From the NCBI GenBank assembly GCA_025094145.1, contig JALLLS010000045.1, positions 124,001-188,000 of the forward strand: 64,000 nt of DNA, given 5' to 3'. A model generated the notes under the pieces. The model did no database searches. It worked only from the letters and a program-made list of their open reading frames with translations, and was not told the DNA's origin. Position 1 is the first letter of the stretch. Each line of letters begins with the position of its first letter. The position numbers and the translations under genes are program-made. The stretch comes from Spinellus fusiger. Lineage: Eukaryota > Mucoromycota > Mucoromycetes > Mucorales > Phycomycetaceae. This document shows, piece by piece, positions 50,822 through 64,000 of the stretch.

Positions 50822-51070
50822 AGTCCCAAAAATCAAAAATCAAAAAGAAAGAAGGAAGGAAGGCCTGAGGTAAAGGGAAGAAGAGAAGAGTCAAAGGCAT
50901 TTATGGTTGAGTAAAGGCATTGAGCATTTCCATGTCACATGAAGTCTCCTTGCTTCCTCATGACCTCTTCTTTTGAGTCCATCTATAGTGATGGGTAGAA
51001 ATCAATCACTATTCACAGGACTCTTTTATGCAGTGCTTTATATCTATCTATCTCTATATCTATCTTATTT

Positions 51071-51150
51071 TAGCATACAATAGCATACAATAGCATACAA
51101 TAGCATACAATAGCATACAATAGCATACAATAGCATACAATAGCATACAA
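51071..51150. repeat. Eight perfect copies of a 10-bp unit upstream of SRPK
   Basis: TAGCATACAA repeated eight times with no mismatch, 235 bp before the SRPK start codon and 250 bp from the SIP5-like start. The 10-bp period equals about one DNA turn, so any bound factor or bend would be on one face. Confidence 0.98.
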
Positions 51151-51153
51151 TAA

Positions 51154-53159
<2,006 letters not shown>

Positions 53160-53328
53160 AAAAATGAGAAAAGAAAAAAAAAAGAAAATCAGAGAGAAAG
53201 AGAGAAAGAGAGAGAAAGGTGCTCTTATCTTTCTTTTTTTTTTTCTATTTTTCACTTTCTTCTTTAATATATATTAATATATATATATAAAACACATCCA
53301 CCCACCCACACGTACAAAAGATTCTATC

Positions 53329-55891
53329 ATGGCCTCTACAAAAGACAGAGCACAGACTGAACAGACTGAACAGACTGAACAGATTGAACAGAATGAAAAA
53401 GAACCTCTTACACCCGTGGAACTTCACTATTTTAAAAGGGCCTTAGTAGAAGTACAATTGAGAAAAGAAGCCTTGGCACTAAAACAAAATCCTGGTCTGG
53501 CTGTTCTATCAGACCCTCATGATCCAACTTCCCCCTTTCTTAACTATATGTTTCAACACTTTATTGTTGAATTTCCTTTGTTAAAGAAGAATGATACGGA
53601 CTCGTTCTGGGCCAAGATAGAGATGTTCTTGGGTGAAATAAGTAAACTGGGGATCAATACCTATACGCCAAAACACACAGGAGCTTCTCAGAGAAAAAGA
53701 TTGCTTTATAAACTACAAAAGATGATTGCAATCACACTCTGTGCCTCTATCAAGACAGTCCATGGTAATCAAGCCCTTGGAGAAGGAAGTCTGGTTTCCA
53801 AGGAAGCCTCCAAAGAAGCCTCCAAGGACATCACCCAGAGTCTTCATGAGAGCATGTCCAATGTTCCCTCCAAGGACCCTTCCAACGAGACCTCCACACT
53901 CAATGACCTCAAGATAAATATCATCACTGTAAGACCCATGAGTGAGAAAAGAACCTTGCGTGAAGTCGTCCATGCTGAGTTTATCATCGAAACTCATGTA
54001 AAAGATAAAAAAGTATGGGTAGCAAAACGACATGGCCAGTTCCGTCAACTGTACCAACAGCTCAAAGTGACCTATCCTAATGCCCATGTCCCTCATGTCC
54101 CCAGCAAAACCTCAGACACCTCAAAGACAGACCTGTACAGAGAAAAGGACCGCGTTCTCTTGAGAGGATTCCTCCGTAGAGTGGCCAGTGAGCCTGATTT
54201 GGCAGAGAGTACGTTGGTGGCCGAGTTCCTGCAAAAGAACCCCATCCAGCTAACCTCCTCTGAGCTCTTGGAAGCAGAAAGGCGCCATGCCATTGACCAT
54301 CGACGGGAAGAGGAGGAGCAGCAGTTCAGAGCGCATGTGGATCAAAAGGTGGCTGATCTGAATGGCTTGTTGGCTCTGTTGAAGCAGCAGATTGTTCAAC
54401 CAGGCGGTCTTTTGTCTATTCTTGATGTGATTAAAAAGACAGACACCCTAGAGGCCCTTCCTGAGGTCCTTGGCAAGGCATTTGAGTGGGGACGCATTAA
54501 CTTTGCCTTTGCTCTTCATACGCAGTGTGTGACTTCTGACAGAGCAACGGAGAACATTGCTGCTCTTAAGCGTATCCATAGTCTGCTTCCTTACCGTGCC
54601 ATGGCCCACCTGTTGAAGCACTCGAATCCATTGACCATTGTGAAGGGTCTTTTGGATCTGTTTCTGGCTCAACCCTTTGGTGGTCGCAGTCTATTTCAAA
54701 GGTAACAAAGAAAGAGAGAGATGGAGAGAGAGAAAACAAGGGCATGACAGATGCCTAGAGTAGATGATAACACTCTTTATTATGGACAGAATGATGGCCT
54801 CCAATATCAATGAAGAAGCAAAAGAAGTCGACAAGGAGATTGCTGCCTTGGAAAAGGAGATCGATGCTCCTGCCCTCTGCCAAAAGATCAAGAATGCTGT
54901 GAACACACCCACAGATATGGAGATGAAGGAGACACGTCCCCTCCAAAGCATCATAGCTGTCCTGCAGAACAATGCCATTGAGCCTCTTCTTTCTTCTGAA
55001 GACATGCAGTGGATCAACAGGACCTATACCCATAAAGATGTCCGCCATCGTGTGAGGCAGATGTATGCTCTGTGGGTTCTGTATGCCCGTAGAAAGGAAC
55101 AGGATCTTGTCACTTTGCTTGTCTTCCAAGGCACCACAGGTGAATTGATGCGAGAACTGTTTGCTATCTTTTACCAGCCCCTGGCGCAAGTGTACAAGGC
55201 AGCCAACATTGGGGAATCCATGCAGCACATGTCGGCCTTTATTGATGATCTGTTGCATGGAGTGGACACAGCGCATGAACTGAATGTCGCTCATACAATG
55301 CCTCTCTTTCTTCAGCTTGTGAAGCGCCATGAACAGCACTTTTATCAGTTTGTGCACAATGTCCATGCCAATGACACCTCCCATCTCTTTGACGACATCC
55401 TGGGCTATGTGGATCATTTGTTTGGATTCATTGCTCGAGGAATGCCAGGCACCTTGGATCTGCTGGCTGTCATTGAGGCAGCCCAATTGAGTCAGGAAGA
55501 ACAGACACTGCTTCGTCAGGAGATTCAGCAAGTGGGTGAGTACTACACCTGCCGCCAACAGATGCACCATGAACGCACACGACAAAAGGTCATGGAGGGA
55601 GAAGAGAGCGAGAATCCCTTTGACTTTTTGCCCAATCAGAAGGACATGGCCAGTGTAATGAATGATTTTGCTGAGCTTCACTATGACTCTGATGCCGAGG
55701 AGGATGCCGAGGAGGATGCCTCCTTTATATCATCAGCATCATCATCAGCATCATCAGCATCATTGTTGGGAAAGAAAAAGAGAGAAAACACAACAGGACC
55801 ACAGCATGAAGCCACTCTTCGCATGCCTACTCTCACTGTGATTCCACTGATAACACCTGTATTTGTGCAACATGTAGTTGATTTAATGTAA
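53329..55891 (+). CDS. Fungal PX and PX-associated domain protein (YPR097W/Lec1-like)
   Basis: Exons 53329-54701 and 54790-55891 (824 residues). A Thr/Glu-Gln repeat opens the protein; then a PX-associated helical domain (PVELHYFKRALVEVQL, FWAKIEMFLGEISK), a divergent PX domain (HAEFIIETHVKDKKVWVAKR, RQLYQQLKVTYP, LYREKDRVLLRGFLRRV), and a long helical C-terminal half (AMAHLLKHSNPLTIVKGLLD, LFAIFYQPLAQVYKAAN). This order matches yeast YPR097W/Lec1, a lipid-binding PX protein. The acidic Ser-rich tail ends in a short hydrophobic stretch. Its stop is 18 bp from the stop of the convergent gene. Confidence 0.8.
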
Positions 55892-55909
55892 AATAAAATA
55901 AAACACAAG

Positions 55910-56970
55910 CTAAGGACTCTTCCATTGCTGAAAGAGAGAACTCTTCATGCCCTTGATCAGAAGCTTATGAAGGAACTGCCACCGTTGACAGCACAGACGG
56001 GCGGTGTGTCTTCCCTCAAAGGTAGCCTCTAATTCATGCCACCGTCCACCTTGGAGACGGGTGAGCACGTGATTCAGTAGTAACATGTCGTCCTGATGTG
56101 TCCATACTTCATAGCCACGGATTGTTTGATCAAATTTGGTGGGTCCTGGCAGTCGCTGTGTCTTTTCAAAAGCACACGAGAGAGAAGAAGGGGGTGAAGG
56201 GGGTGTGAAAGGAAGAGACGCTGTGGAAGTGTCTCCCTCACGCGGTGGAGTGGGTGGACGCCATTGGGACTGTGGAAGTGCACAGTCCAGTATTAGACAA
56301 GAGGCACAAGATTTCTCTCTGTCCTATTCATCCCTCTATCTACCTGTTCTGATGCTGCCTGTTCTGATGCTGCCTGTTCTGACGTTGCCTGTTGGTTGAT
56401 ATAGGCTGTGAGGTGCTTGGCTGTAATGGTATTGATGATTTTGGGGCTCTTTCTTGGGACTGGTTTCTTGGGCTCCTTCCTTGTCAGTGGCTGCTCTTTC
56501 GGTGTCTGCTCTTTCTGTGCCTGTTCTTCCTATCCACTGGGGTTATTGGGGGCGGAATGCGTCCATCTGACACTACCTCTTCATCCTCACTATCAATGAT
56601 ATTGCCATTCTCATCATATTCAATGACAGGCTTTGTTTTCTCTAATGAAGGACAATAAGACTCCCCCCTTTTTCTTTCTTTCTTTCTTTCTTTCTTTCTC
56701 TTTTGTACACTTGTGCATAGGTACAGAGAGGCATAGAGAACAGTCTAAAGACATCTGCTAGGAAGTACCTTTGCTAGACACTCTCTTAGGAAGAGAAGGT
56801 GACCCTGTTCGCTGGTAGTTGAGGAGGATATGGCGGACTGCGGTTCTTGAAAGTCCTGCTATGCGAGCAACTTGTTTCTCATGTGCTCCCGCTTGGTAGG
56901 CTCCGACGATGAGCCACCGCTTGGCTTCCGATGAGTCCTGCAGTTGAGTTGTGTGGGTTGTTCTTGTCAT
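55910..56970 (-). CDS. Tc1-type helix-turn-helix fused to a Myb/SANT-like domain
   Basis: Exons 56970-56769, 56641-56577, 56529-56344 and 56269-55910; phases agree, giving 270 residues. Residues about 12-65 form a paired-like HTH (KRWLIVGAYQAGAHEKQVAR, IAGLSRTAVRHILLNYQRTG, SPSLPKR), the type that opens Tc1/mariner transposases; compare SKVIGISKSTIQKI..TNGTPLPRP in the element at 26390. Then an acidic linker (IEYDENGNIIDSEDEE), a Lys/Pro/Gln region with ATSEQA repeats, and a C-terminal Myb/SANT-like domain (EVWTHQDDMLLNHVLTRL, GGRWHELEATFEGR, CCQRWQFL) with three spaced Trp. No catalytic DDE residues. I infer a DNA-binding regulator that reused a transposase DNA-binding domain; the exact family is not known to me. 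Confidence 0.65.
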
Positions 56971-58116
56971 GTCAAAAGGGTGGGGGAAAGCGTCTGATTG
57001 TGTTGTGTGAGTGGGCTGTGGAAAGAAAAGAGAGAGAGAAAAAAGAAAGAAAGAAAGAATAGACCACAAGGGAAAGAACGAGAGGACATTTGATGAACCG
57101 ACGTCATAAAGTGTGAATGAGAATGTTACACTTGCATGCCAATACATACCAGGAAGGCAGAGTTCTCTTCATAACCCTTTTGCACAGGAAAAGAAAGACC
57201 GGAAAAGGGGATGGGAGATCCCTAGTGAGATATTCAAGTAGGTAGACAATTAGATAATTAGATAAAAGGGTCTGTTGGAGGATTCATTGGGTCCTACGAG
57301 AACAGACAGAGAAATCCTCTAGGGAGAGAACACCATGGCCAGTGCGTCACAAGTGCCTAGAACCCACCTGCCAATCCAACCGACCTAAATTGTATAGGTT
57401 TATAGGTCTGTAGGTCTGTAGGTCTGTAGGTTTATAGGTCTGTAGGTCTATAGGTCTGTAGGTCTGTAGGTCTATAGGTCTGTAGGTCTGTAGGTCTATA
57501 GGTCTGTAGGTCTGTAGGTCTATAGGTCTGTAGGTCTGTAGGTCTATAGGTCTGTAGGTCTGTAGGTCTATAGTTATATAGGTCTATAGGTCTGTAGGTC
57601 TATAGGTCTGTAGGTCTGTAGGTCTATAGGTCTGTAGGTCTATAGGTCTATAGGTCTATAGTTCCATAGTTCTATAGGTCTATAGGTCTATAGTTCCATA
57701 TTCTATAGTTCTATAGTTCCATAGTTCTATAGTTCTATAAACCTACAGACCTATACACTACAAATAACAGATAGTGCTGTGGTGATCTTCTCCTGGCCCT
57801 CTGATAAAATGCCCTTGAATGCATTGGCTTCTAAAGATGGACAGAAATTTATACAGAATAAACCCTAGTCTACAGCCTACATTGGCTGCTGTCCCAAGTA
57901 CACTGTGTCCCTGTGAACACCCACAAGAGAATGACCCCCCGCTAAAGAACATAAGATCGGGCTGAACAGTCCATTGTGTGACTCGCAAATAGAACACACA
58001 TTCTCCCTCTCTTTCTTCTTGTCTTTTCCCTTTTCCTGCTGCCTCTTTGCTACAGCCTACAGACTATAAAATAAAAACAAGTCCAAAATAATACAAATAC
58101 TCTTTTACTGTCTGTC
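56971..58116. other. Divergent intergenic region, HTH-Myb / GRASP
   Basis: 1.1 kb between divergent genes, one third of it the 8-bp array. Purine-rich tract near 57027-57060. No gene supported. Confidence 0.6.
57394..57757. repeat. 8-bp TAGGTCTR array with inverted end
   Basis: About forty copies of TAGGTCTG/TAGGTCTA, degrading to TAGTTCTA and TAGTTCCA toward the right. The array ends with an inverted piece, AACCTACAGACCTATAC (57738-57754), whose complement GTATAGGTCTGTAGGTT matches the start of the array at 57393. It lies in the region between the HTH-Myb start and the GRASP start. Confidence 0.95.
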
Positions 58117-59504
58117 ATGGGTGGAGCACAAAGTTCAGAGAACGGTCACTATGGATTCCACGTGCTAAAGGTACGGCACTTGTTGGAAAGGAGGAGGGGA
58201 CCAGACCTGAGGACTCTTTCTTTTATACATATAAATGTGTCTGTAGATGTGTCTGTCAATATATGTATATAAACGCATCCTACTGTGTGTTATTTTGTCT
58301 AGGTGAAGAAAAACTCACCCGCCTTTTCTGCGGGCATTGAGCAATTCTTTGACTATATTATTAGTATCCAAGGCACGCCACTGGTAGGCTATTTCTTTTG
58401 AGGGAGTCGTTGTAGTCTGCAAGCATAAAAAAACTCAATGGATGTTGTGTCTCTCTTTCTTTCTCTTTCTCTTTGTCTTTTTTGAGAATGGCGATGGATC
58501 TGTTCTAGTTCAATTGTTAAAGAACAATCAAGACACTCCTATACGCATGGGTATCTATTCTAGTAAGAATCAGGCTGTACGAGGTAAATTCATGCAGATG
58601 AAGAATGAGAAGAAAAGGTCTATAGAAAAAGAATAGCATACTGATGGCAGGGGATGGGGTTGGGGTGGCATTAGAGATTACATTGACTCCCAGTGACACA
58701 TGGCACCAAGATGTCAATGAAAAGAGCTTAATTGGCTGCTCCATTCGTTATTGTTCCTATGAAAGAGCAGGGGAAAATGTATGGCACGTATTGGACATTG
58801 CACTCAACTCTCCTGCTGAAATGGCAGGCATTATTCCTCACTCTGACTATATCATTGGAAGTCCTCACACTGTCCTAAAGAGTGAAGATGACTTTTATCA
58901 GCTAGTAGAGGGATATTCAGGCAAACCTCTTCGACTCTATCTTTACAACACGCAATGGGACAGCTGTAGAGAGGTAATAGGTAGAGCAGGGAGGAGATGA
59001 GAAAGGGAAATAGATGAAACTATGCTTGGTATTGACAAAGAACAATGCAAGGTCATTATTATTCCTAGTCATGAATGGGGTGGTGCTGGCTCATTGGGAT
59101 GTGATGTAGGCTATGGACTATTGCATCGGATTCCTAGAAAGCAACCTGTTTCATCAGAAGCAGCAGAAGCAGAAGCAGAGGATGATAGTGATCAGGAAGA
59201 AAGTGGCCTCTTTTTCCAACAGAAAAACAAAAAGGACACACTGTCTAATATGTCTTTCCTTCATTCACAGGATAAACTATCACCACCACTTGGTCCTGTT
59301 CAACAAAAAGTCCATGCTGAACAGAACACTCCAACATCAGTACTTACTGTGGACACACACCCATCAGTGCTAAACCCTTCTCATCTCTCTAAAGTGGAGA
59401 ACCAAAAAGAAGCACCCGTCCCTTCTACAGAAGCACAGAAAGATGACAAGGAAGACAAAGTAGCAGAAAGTAACAATCCACACCACCACCAGGAAAACTC
59501 TTAG
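58117..59504 (+). CDS. GRASP (GORASP/Grh1) Golgi reassembly-stacking protein
   Basis: Peripheral membrane protein of early secretory compartments, needed for Golgi tethering and unconventional secretion. Exons 58117-58170, 58303-58383, 58487-58583, 58675-58973 and 59052-59504 give 327 residues. [18 protein letters not shown] has the N-myristoylation Gly2 seen in animal GRASPs. First PDZ-like part: [58 protein letters not shown]. Second PDZ-like part: [40 protein letters not shown], then [29 protein letters not shown]. The rest is a disordered Ser/Pro/Glu tail. Confidence 0.93.
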
Positions 59505-59936
59505 TGTAAATGCAACTGAAGAGAGCCAAGGCGTGATAAACAATGGAGAAGGATGATAGTATATTGTATTCTTGTTTCTCTGTCTCTCTTTCTTTCAATG
59601 ATGAACACACTTGTCCCCTAAACATTGTTGATAAAAATGACTCGGCAAGATCCTTTCATGACATTTGTTATTTCAAAGCGCTCTGCATAGAAACAGAAAC
59701 AAGTGCCAAACTTTAATTATTCTGAGAAGAATGAATCTCCTGGAAAACTCAAGGTTCAAACCTCATTCTTATAGGGCTATGACTAGTGGCTATTGATGAG
59801 TGAACAAGTCAAGAGCCCACTGGCACGAGTGAATAAGAAAGAAAGGTGCTCAATCATTTAGTGATCAACACTCCATCTTGATTGTTCTTACTATTATTGG
59901 CCACAAGCACCCCTTTCTTCTTCTTTTATGCTATAG

Positions 59937-59976
59937 TCCTGTGAGAATACATTCTAACCAAGGTATTCTCACAGGA
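59937..59976. other. Perfect 14-bp stem hairpin downstream of GRASP
   Basis: TCCTGTGAGAATAC, loop ATTCTAACCAAG, then GTATTCTCACAGGA: 14 paired bases without mismatch and a 12-nt loop. It lies 433 bp past the GRASP stop. Not followed by a T run, so not a simple terminator; it could be a structured RNA or a tiny inverted-repeat element. Confidence 0.9.
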
Positions 59977-62900
59977 GATGATTTCTTTTTCTTTTAATGG
60001 ATTAAGATAAAGTATGCAGTAAAATAGGCTTTTAATTAAGTTGTTTTTATTATTATTAATATGGATGTACCTCGAGAAAATAAAATAAACTAGAGTGGAG
60101 ATCTTTTTACTGTTATCGGATAGAAATGATAGATTGTTGGTTGGTTTATCTGAAACTGTTTCTCTTTATAAGAAGAATTGTGTTCTAGTAATAGGTCACT
60201 CTAGATTGTAATTCTATTTCTACTACCCAACCTAAATATGAATATGTGTGTTATAAAGAAAGGTAACTATCCCTTCTCTCTGATCCATACTGGCAGATGT
60301 TAGAGTTTGGTAACTAAGGTTTTATGGTAATGGAGAACATTGTGATTTCTTTCTTTTCTTTAGACATATAATAATATAATATAATATAATAATAAACACC
60401 ACATTGTATAGCAGAATGTAGAAACTCCAACAATAAACCTTTACATTTACATCCTGCAGTTTGTTACACTAAAAGGGAGGCATAAAGTCAAACTTCATAA
60501 GATACACTAGCTGGTCATCAAGAAGTGCATGTAGAGTGATGCAATAGACCTTCTCTATAGATTCACATGTATATGTAAGCATAGATCATTCACCGAAAAT
60601 AAAATACATAAAGAAACCCCTATCATTTCCTCTTTTTTTTCAACACGATGTTCATTTATATTTATTTATTTATTTATTTATATAAAGGGTGTGAAACAAT
60701 ATCAATTTTTATTTGGCTTTATAGAAACTAAAAATTATTGCTATTCCCAATCTACACCTCTATAGAATCATCACCAAGATATAAACTCTATGAATTTATC
60801 ACAAGAGAGAGGATATTTGGAGATATCGAAGAATCGGGATGAAATAAAGAGAAAATGAAACACTCTACAGAAGACTATTGTGATAAGTTTGAAATGTAAA
60901 ATAAAGACAGGTCATCCATTGAATATGCTGATAGACTGTGTATTTATGTGTGTGTGTGTGTGTTTTATAGCCTTTATATTCTATCTTTATTGAGCCTACA
61001 ATGACAAAGAAGATTTAATGATGAGTTTGAGTGTTGCTGCTTATGAATTAACTTTTGCTTTATGTGAAACAGGTTACTAAAACTATGTTTATCAATCTTG
61101 AACAGTCTTTCCACTCTTAATGGGTCTATTTTTCGGTAATTATATAATATAAAAAGCCATTGAGTCAGAAAGTTGAACAAAAGTGGCCAGTCTTTTCGGC
61201 AAAATGATTAATTAAGAATAGCAAGACTGTATATCCTTAGTTCCCTTTTAATGAAAATGAATGAGTACAGGATTTTGATCGAGTAAAACGCAGCTATTCA
61301 ATGCTTTACTGAGTATAATAAGATTACATTTTTTGTTTATTGTAATTGTTTATTGTAATATCTATTTGAGATGGAGGGATTGATAGAGGAGTGTTGACAT
61401 TTGTATAAGTGTAATTCTACTCTTGTAAACTGTGTAGATTTGCACTAATTTACACTATAAAGTAACCAAATACCAATCAACTGTCAATCAACTGATAAAT
61501 CTCAAATGACTGTATGTCTTCTGATCAGAAGAGAGAGAATAGTTTCACCGGTTAGTATAGTTAGCTTTAGTGGTCTTTGGGCTTAGTTTTGTCTACTGTT
61601 TTTGAAGTCTTTACGATACTAGCTTCATGGAAATTATATTCTTTTTCATGGAGTATAGATATAGAAATCCCCAAGTAAAAGCATAATTTGTATAAAACAA
61701 AAATTATTCATATAGATTAAGGCTATTCTTTTCTTTTCTTTTTTCCAGTAGACAGAAATCGGTCTTTTCTGCTGGGGATGGGCTCCTCCAGACATAGTTG
61801 TGCTTTTGGTTTTGAAGGATCTATTGATTGGCCGGGCGGTATTTCTATGTTTAAATAAACCATCTCAGAATGAAATTGTCTAATAGAGTCATAGAGTGTT
61901 GTGAAAATTGTTAATTCTTTTTCTCCATAATCTCTCAAGCATCGGCATTAGAGAGGTGTATTGAAATGAATAGAGAAATGCAGTAATATAAAATTAATTC
62001 TGATCTAATCTTCTAATACGTTTTAGTATAAAGTTAAGAAATGGAGCTGATAATATACTTACAGCACTGATCCTTAGTACTTAAAAACGCCTTTTTTGGT
62101 GGAATTATAAAAAGAAATTAAATATGGCTTATTCAGTTTATTCTAATGTAAAGATTAATTAAGATTTATGATGGAGAGAGAGAGAGATCACTCTTTGATG
62201 GAGTCTCTGACTATTGCTATAGCAAGGCAATGTAGTTGGTACAAGATAAGCTCACTAGTTTTATCGATTGAAATAATAATAGAATATTCTAATAGTATTT
62301 AGTTAAACAATCTTTCAATACAAAGCATAATTAACCTTTCTTTGGTAGAGTGAGGTGGGACCATGTTGCTCAATGAAGCTTAATCTCACTATTTTTCTGC
62401 TATTCTCAATGCAATGATAACCAAATTAATAATCATTTATGACCAATCATTCTATCTATTATAAACAATATATTCTAGACAAGTCGTGATTCGCTCCTTG
62501 TAGCTTTAATAACAATTTAAAAAAAAAACGCGTGTTGAATTTGTCAAGAAATATTTAAAAGTCAAGAAATATCTTAGTGTGTAGACTAGGAATAAGATAT
62601 CACATCTATTTTCGGAAGGATAGCAAGAGTCTTCATCAGTATTAATGGAAGAAATAATAATAACAAAAGGAGGGAAAAAGGAGAAAGAAAAATTAGTAGC
62701 AGCAAGCTATTATTCATTCGTAAGCGGAATAGAAGATAGTATGCCGATACTAAGCAGTTTTCTTATTATATCTACCTCTGTTAATTATTACAGACAATGT
62801 ATCTACAAAGATACCATAAAATAAGATAGCTAGAGATTGAATCGTGATCTGGTTGAATTTCATTTATAAATTATTGGCTTAATGAATATTACATCGATCC

Positions 62901-63798
62901 AACTTTTTCTCATTGACCTGCTGTGAATAAACAAATTATAACTGTCTAGAAGTATGTAAAAGAGTACATTTTTCTACTTTTAGAATCCAAGCTTATAGCC
63001 TTGGAACGGAAGTATACCAAATGATAAAAACTCATTATTATTCGTGCATCGGTAATTGTACAACTATTTTGGTTTTCTACTTGAAGCATTTGTGGTAGAA
63101 ATAGGCCAGAATGGATAGACGCTTCTTTAAATAGTATTATTCTGGTTGAATTTGCACGCGCAGTTATTTCTAGATCTGATAGTGTTCTACGAAGGATGTA
63201 TCACTAAAAAGACAATTCCCCCAAGCAAAACATGAGTACCAAGTCAGTATGTACCTGAAATTCATATGTACATGTTAGAGAATATACAGACTGACATCAT
63301 ATCAGCATAGCATGATAGGATGCCTCCAACAGTAAAACAATAAAAGAGTGTAAAGTATAGCTGAAGAGTTTCAATATAAATATATATATTACTTATTTAT
63401 TATTATCTTGTAATTCTTCTAGCTAAAATCTTTTATACTCCATCTATTTAGACTTATGAAATAAACGTAAAGAATAGGTGTATGAATATATGTATGTGTG
63501 TGTGCGCGCGCAAATATAGGTGTGTACGGATGTGTATATATATGTATAAATGTAGATATGTCTGTATTCACAAATATAGGTGGATGTGGGTAGATGTATG
63601 TGTTTGTATAAATATAGGAAAGAAGCCGTAAAAAGAGGAGCCTTTATGAAAAAAATGGAGTAAAAAGCGAAAATAAAAGGTCAATGAATTGAAACCCAAG
63701 TAAGCTATACTTTGATATCCTTACTGTTAATGTTTGCAGATAGTTGTAATGGGTATTGTCTCTGGAAGAGAAATAAAGATAAACATAAGCACATGCTA

Positions 63799-63906
63799 TT
63801 TATTTATTTATTATTTATTATTTATTATTTATTTATTTATTTATTATTTATTATTTATTTATTTATTTATTTATTATTTATTATTTATTATTTATTATTT
63901 ATTTAT
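63799..63906. repeat. ATTT/ATT microsatellite
   Basis: More than 100 bp of TATT-type units mixing 4-bp (TATT) and 3-bp (ATT) steps. It gives rise to open frames of Ile, Tyr, Leu and Phe that are not genes. Confidence 0.95.
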
Positions 63907-64000
63907 TAAAATAAAAATGTACAAAAAAACTGAGGTATTAACAGTGGAATAGCTTTGACTATATGTAAACTAAAGACTTGAATTCCTGCTCTTGTCTTTT

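Larger units (their letters stand above)
59505..64000. other. AT-rich region without supported genes
   Basis: 4.5 kb. Holds a perfect hairpin (59937-59976), ATTT arrays at 60656-60680 and 63799-63906, TG/CG and AT tracts near 63490-63545, and one minus-strand frame at 61938-61723 (MRDYGEKELTIFTTLYD..) that looks protein-like but matches nothing I recognise. Confidence 0.6.

Noticed and set aside
54755..55681. 308-codon minus-strand ORF
   Set aside because: Antisense shadow of the PX-associated protein gene, whose plus-strand reading has clear family motifs.
57394..57757. CRISPR-like array
   Set aside because: Contiguous 8-bp tandem repeat without spacers, in a eukaryotic genome.
59740..59770. 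GGTTCAAACC, a tRNA B-box-like sequence
   Set aside because: No matching A box or acceptor stem could be built around it; no tRNA gene is supported in the window.
63712..63952. ORFs with repeated Tyr-Leu-Phe-Ile
   Set aside because: ATTT microsatellite translation.

Overview
This is nuclear DNA of a filamentous, early-diverging fungus, most likely Mucoromycota (Mucorales-like). The genes have many short spliceosomal introns (mostly 43-110 nt, GTAAGT-type donors). The gene set includes fungal proteins (VTC1, fungal PX-associated protein, SIP5-like RING protein, MARVEL-type membrane protein) next to proteins that yeasts lost (SMCR8-like DENN protein, TBC1D12/14-type RabGAP). Intergenic DNA is AT-rich and carries Tc1/mariner and Helitron-like debris. 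No bacterial-type operon, CRISPR array, rRNA or convincing tRNA was seen.

Layout. 0-24 kb is gene-dense: the 3' part of a Gin4/Hsl1-type kinase (+), then on the minus strand an SMCR8-like protein, a REEP/Yop1-type ER-shaping protein, a TBC RabGAP, AP-2 alpha, PEX11 and a TM9/EMP70 nonaspanin, then a MARVEL-type four-helix membrane protein (+). 24.2-32.8 kb is a transposon graveyard: three Tc1/mariner-type elements with recognisable inverted repeats, two related copies of a PIF1-helicase (Helitron-like) element, and a cytochrome P450 pseudogene. 33.2-35.0 kb is TIM50 in seven exons; 38.8-40.9 kb is a forkhead factor in a wide non-coding setting. 41-47.9 kb is almost gene-free. 48-59.5 kb is dense again: ribosomal protein uS10 (RPS20), VTC1, a SIP5-like RING protein, an SRPK kinase, a PX-associated protein, a gene joining a Tc1-type helix-turn-helix to a Myb/SANT-like domain, and a GRASP protein. 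59.5-64 kb is AT-rich with no supported gene.

Many genes serve membrane traffic or organelles (SMCR8-like, TBC, REEP, AP-2 alpha, TM9, GRASP, PX protein, PEX11, VTC1, TIM50). I read this as ordinary housekeeping content, not a cluster. The most unusual points are: a one-base disruption of AP-2 alpha at a C homopolymer, confirmed by exon-phase arithmetic; a TBC domain whose catalytic Gln finger position is Arg; the HTH-Myb fusion gene; a P450 broken only in its heme-loop exon; a full-length/deleted pair of Helitron-like elements, one interrupted by a Tc1 element; a perfect 8 x 10-bp repeat in front of the SRPK gene; and a set of RFX X-box-like palindromes flanking the forkhead gene. I found no clearly new multi-gene system. 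Exon joins were worked out by eye from splice signals, reading phase and family conservation.
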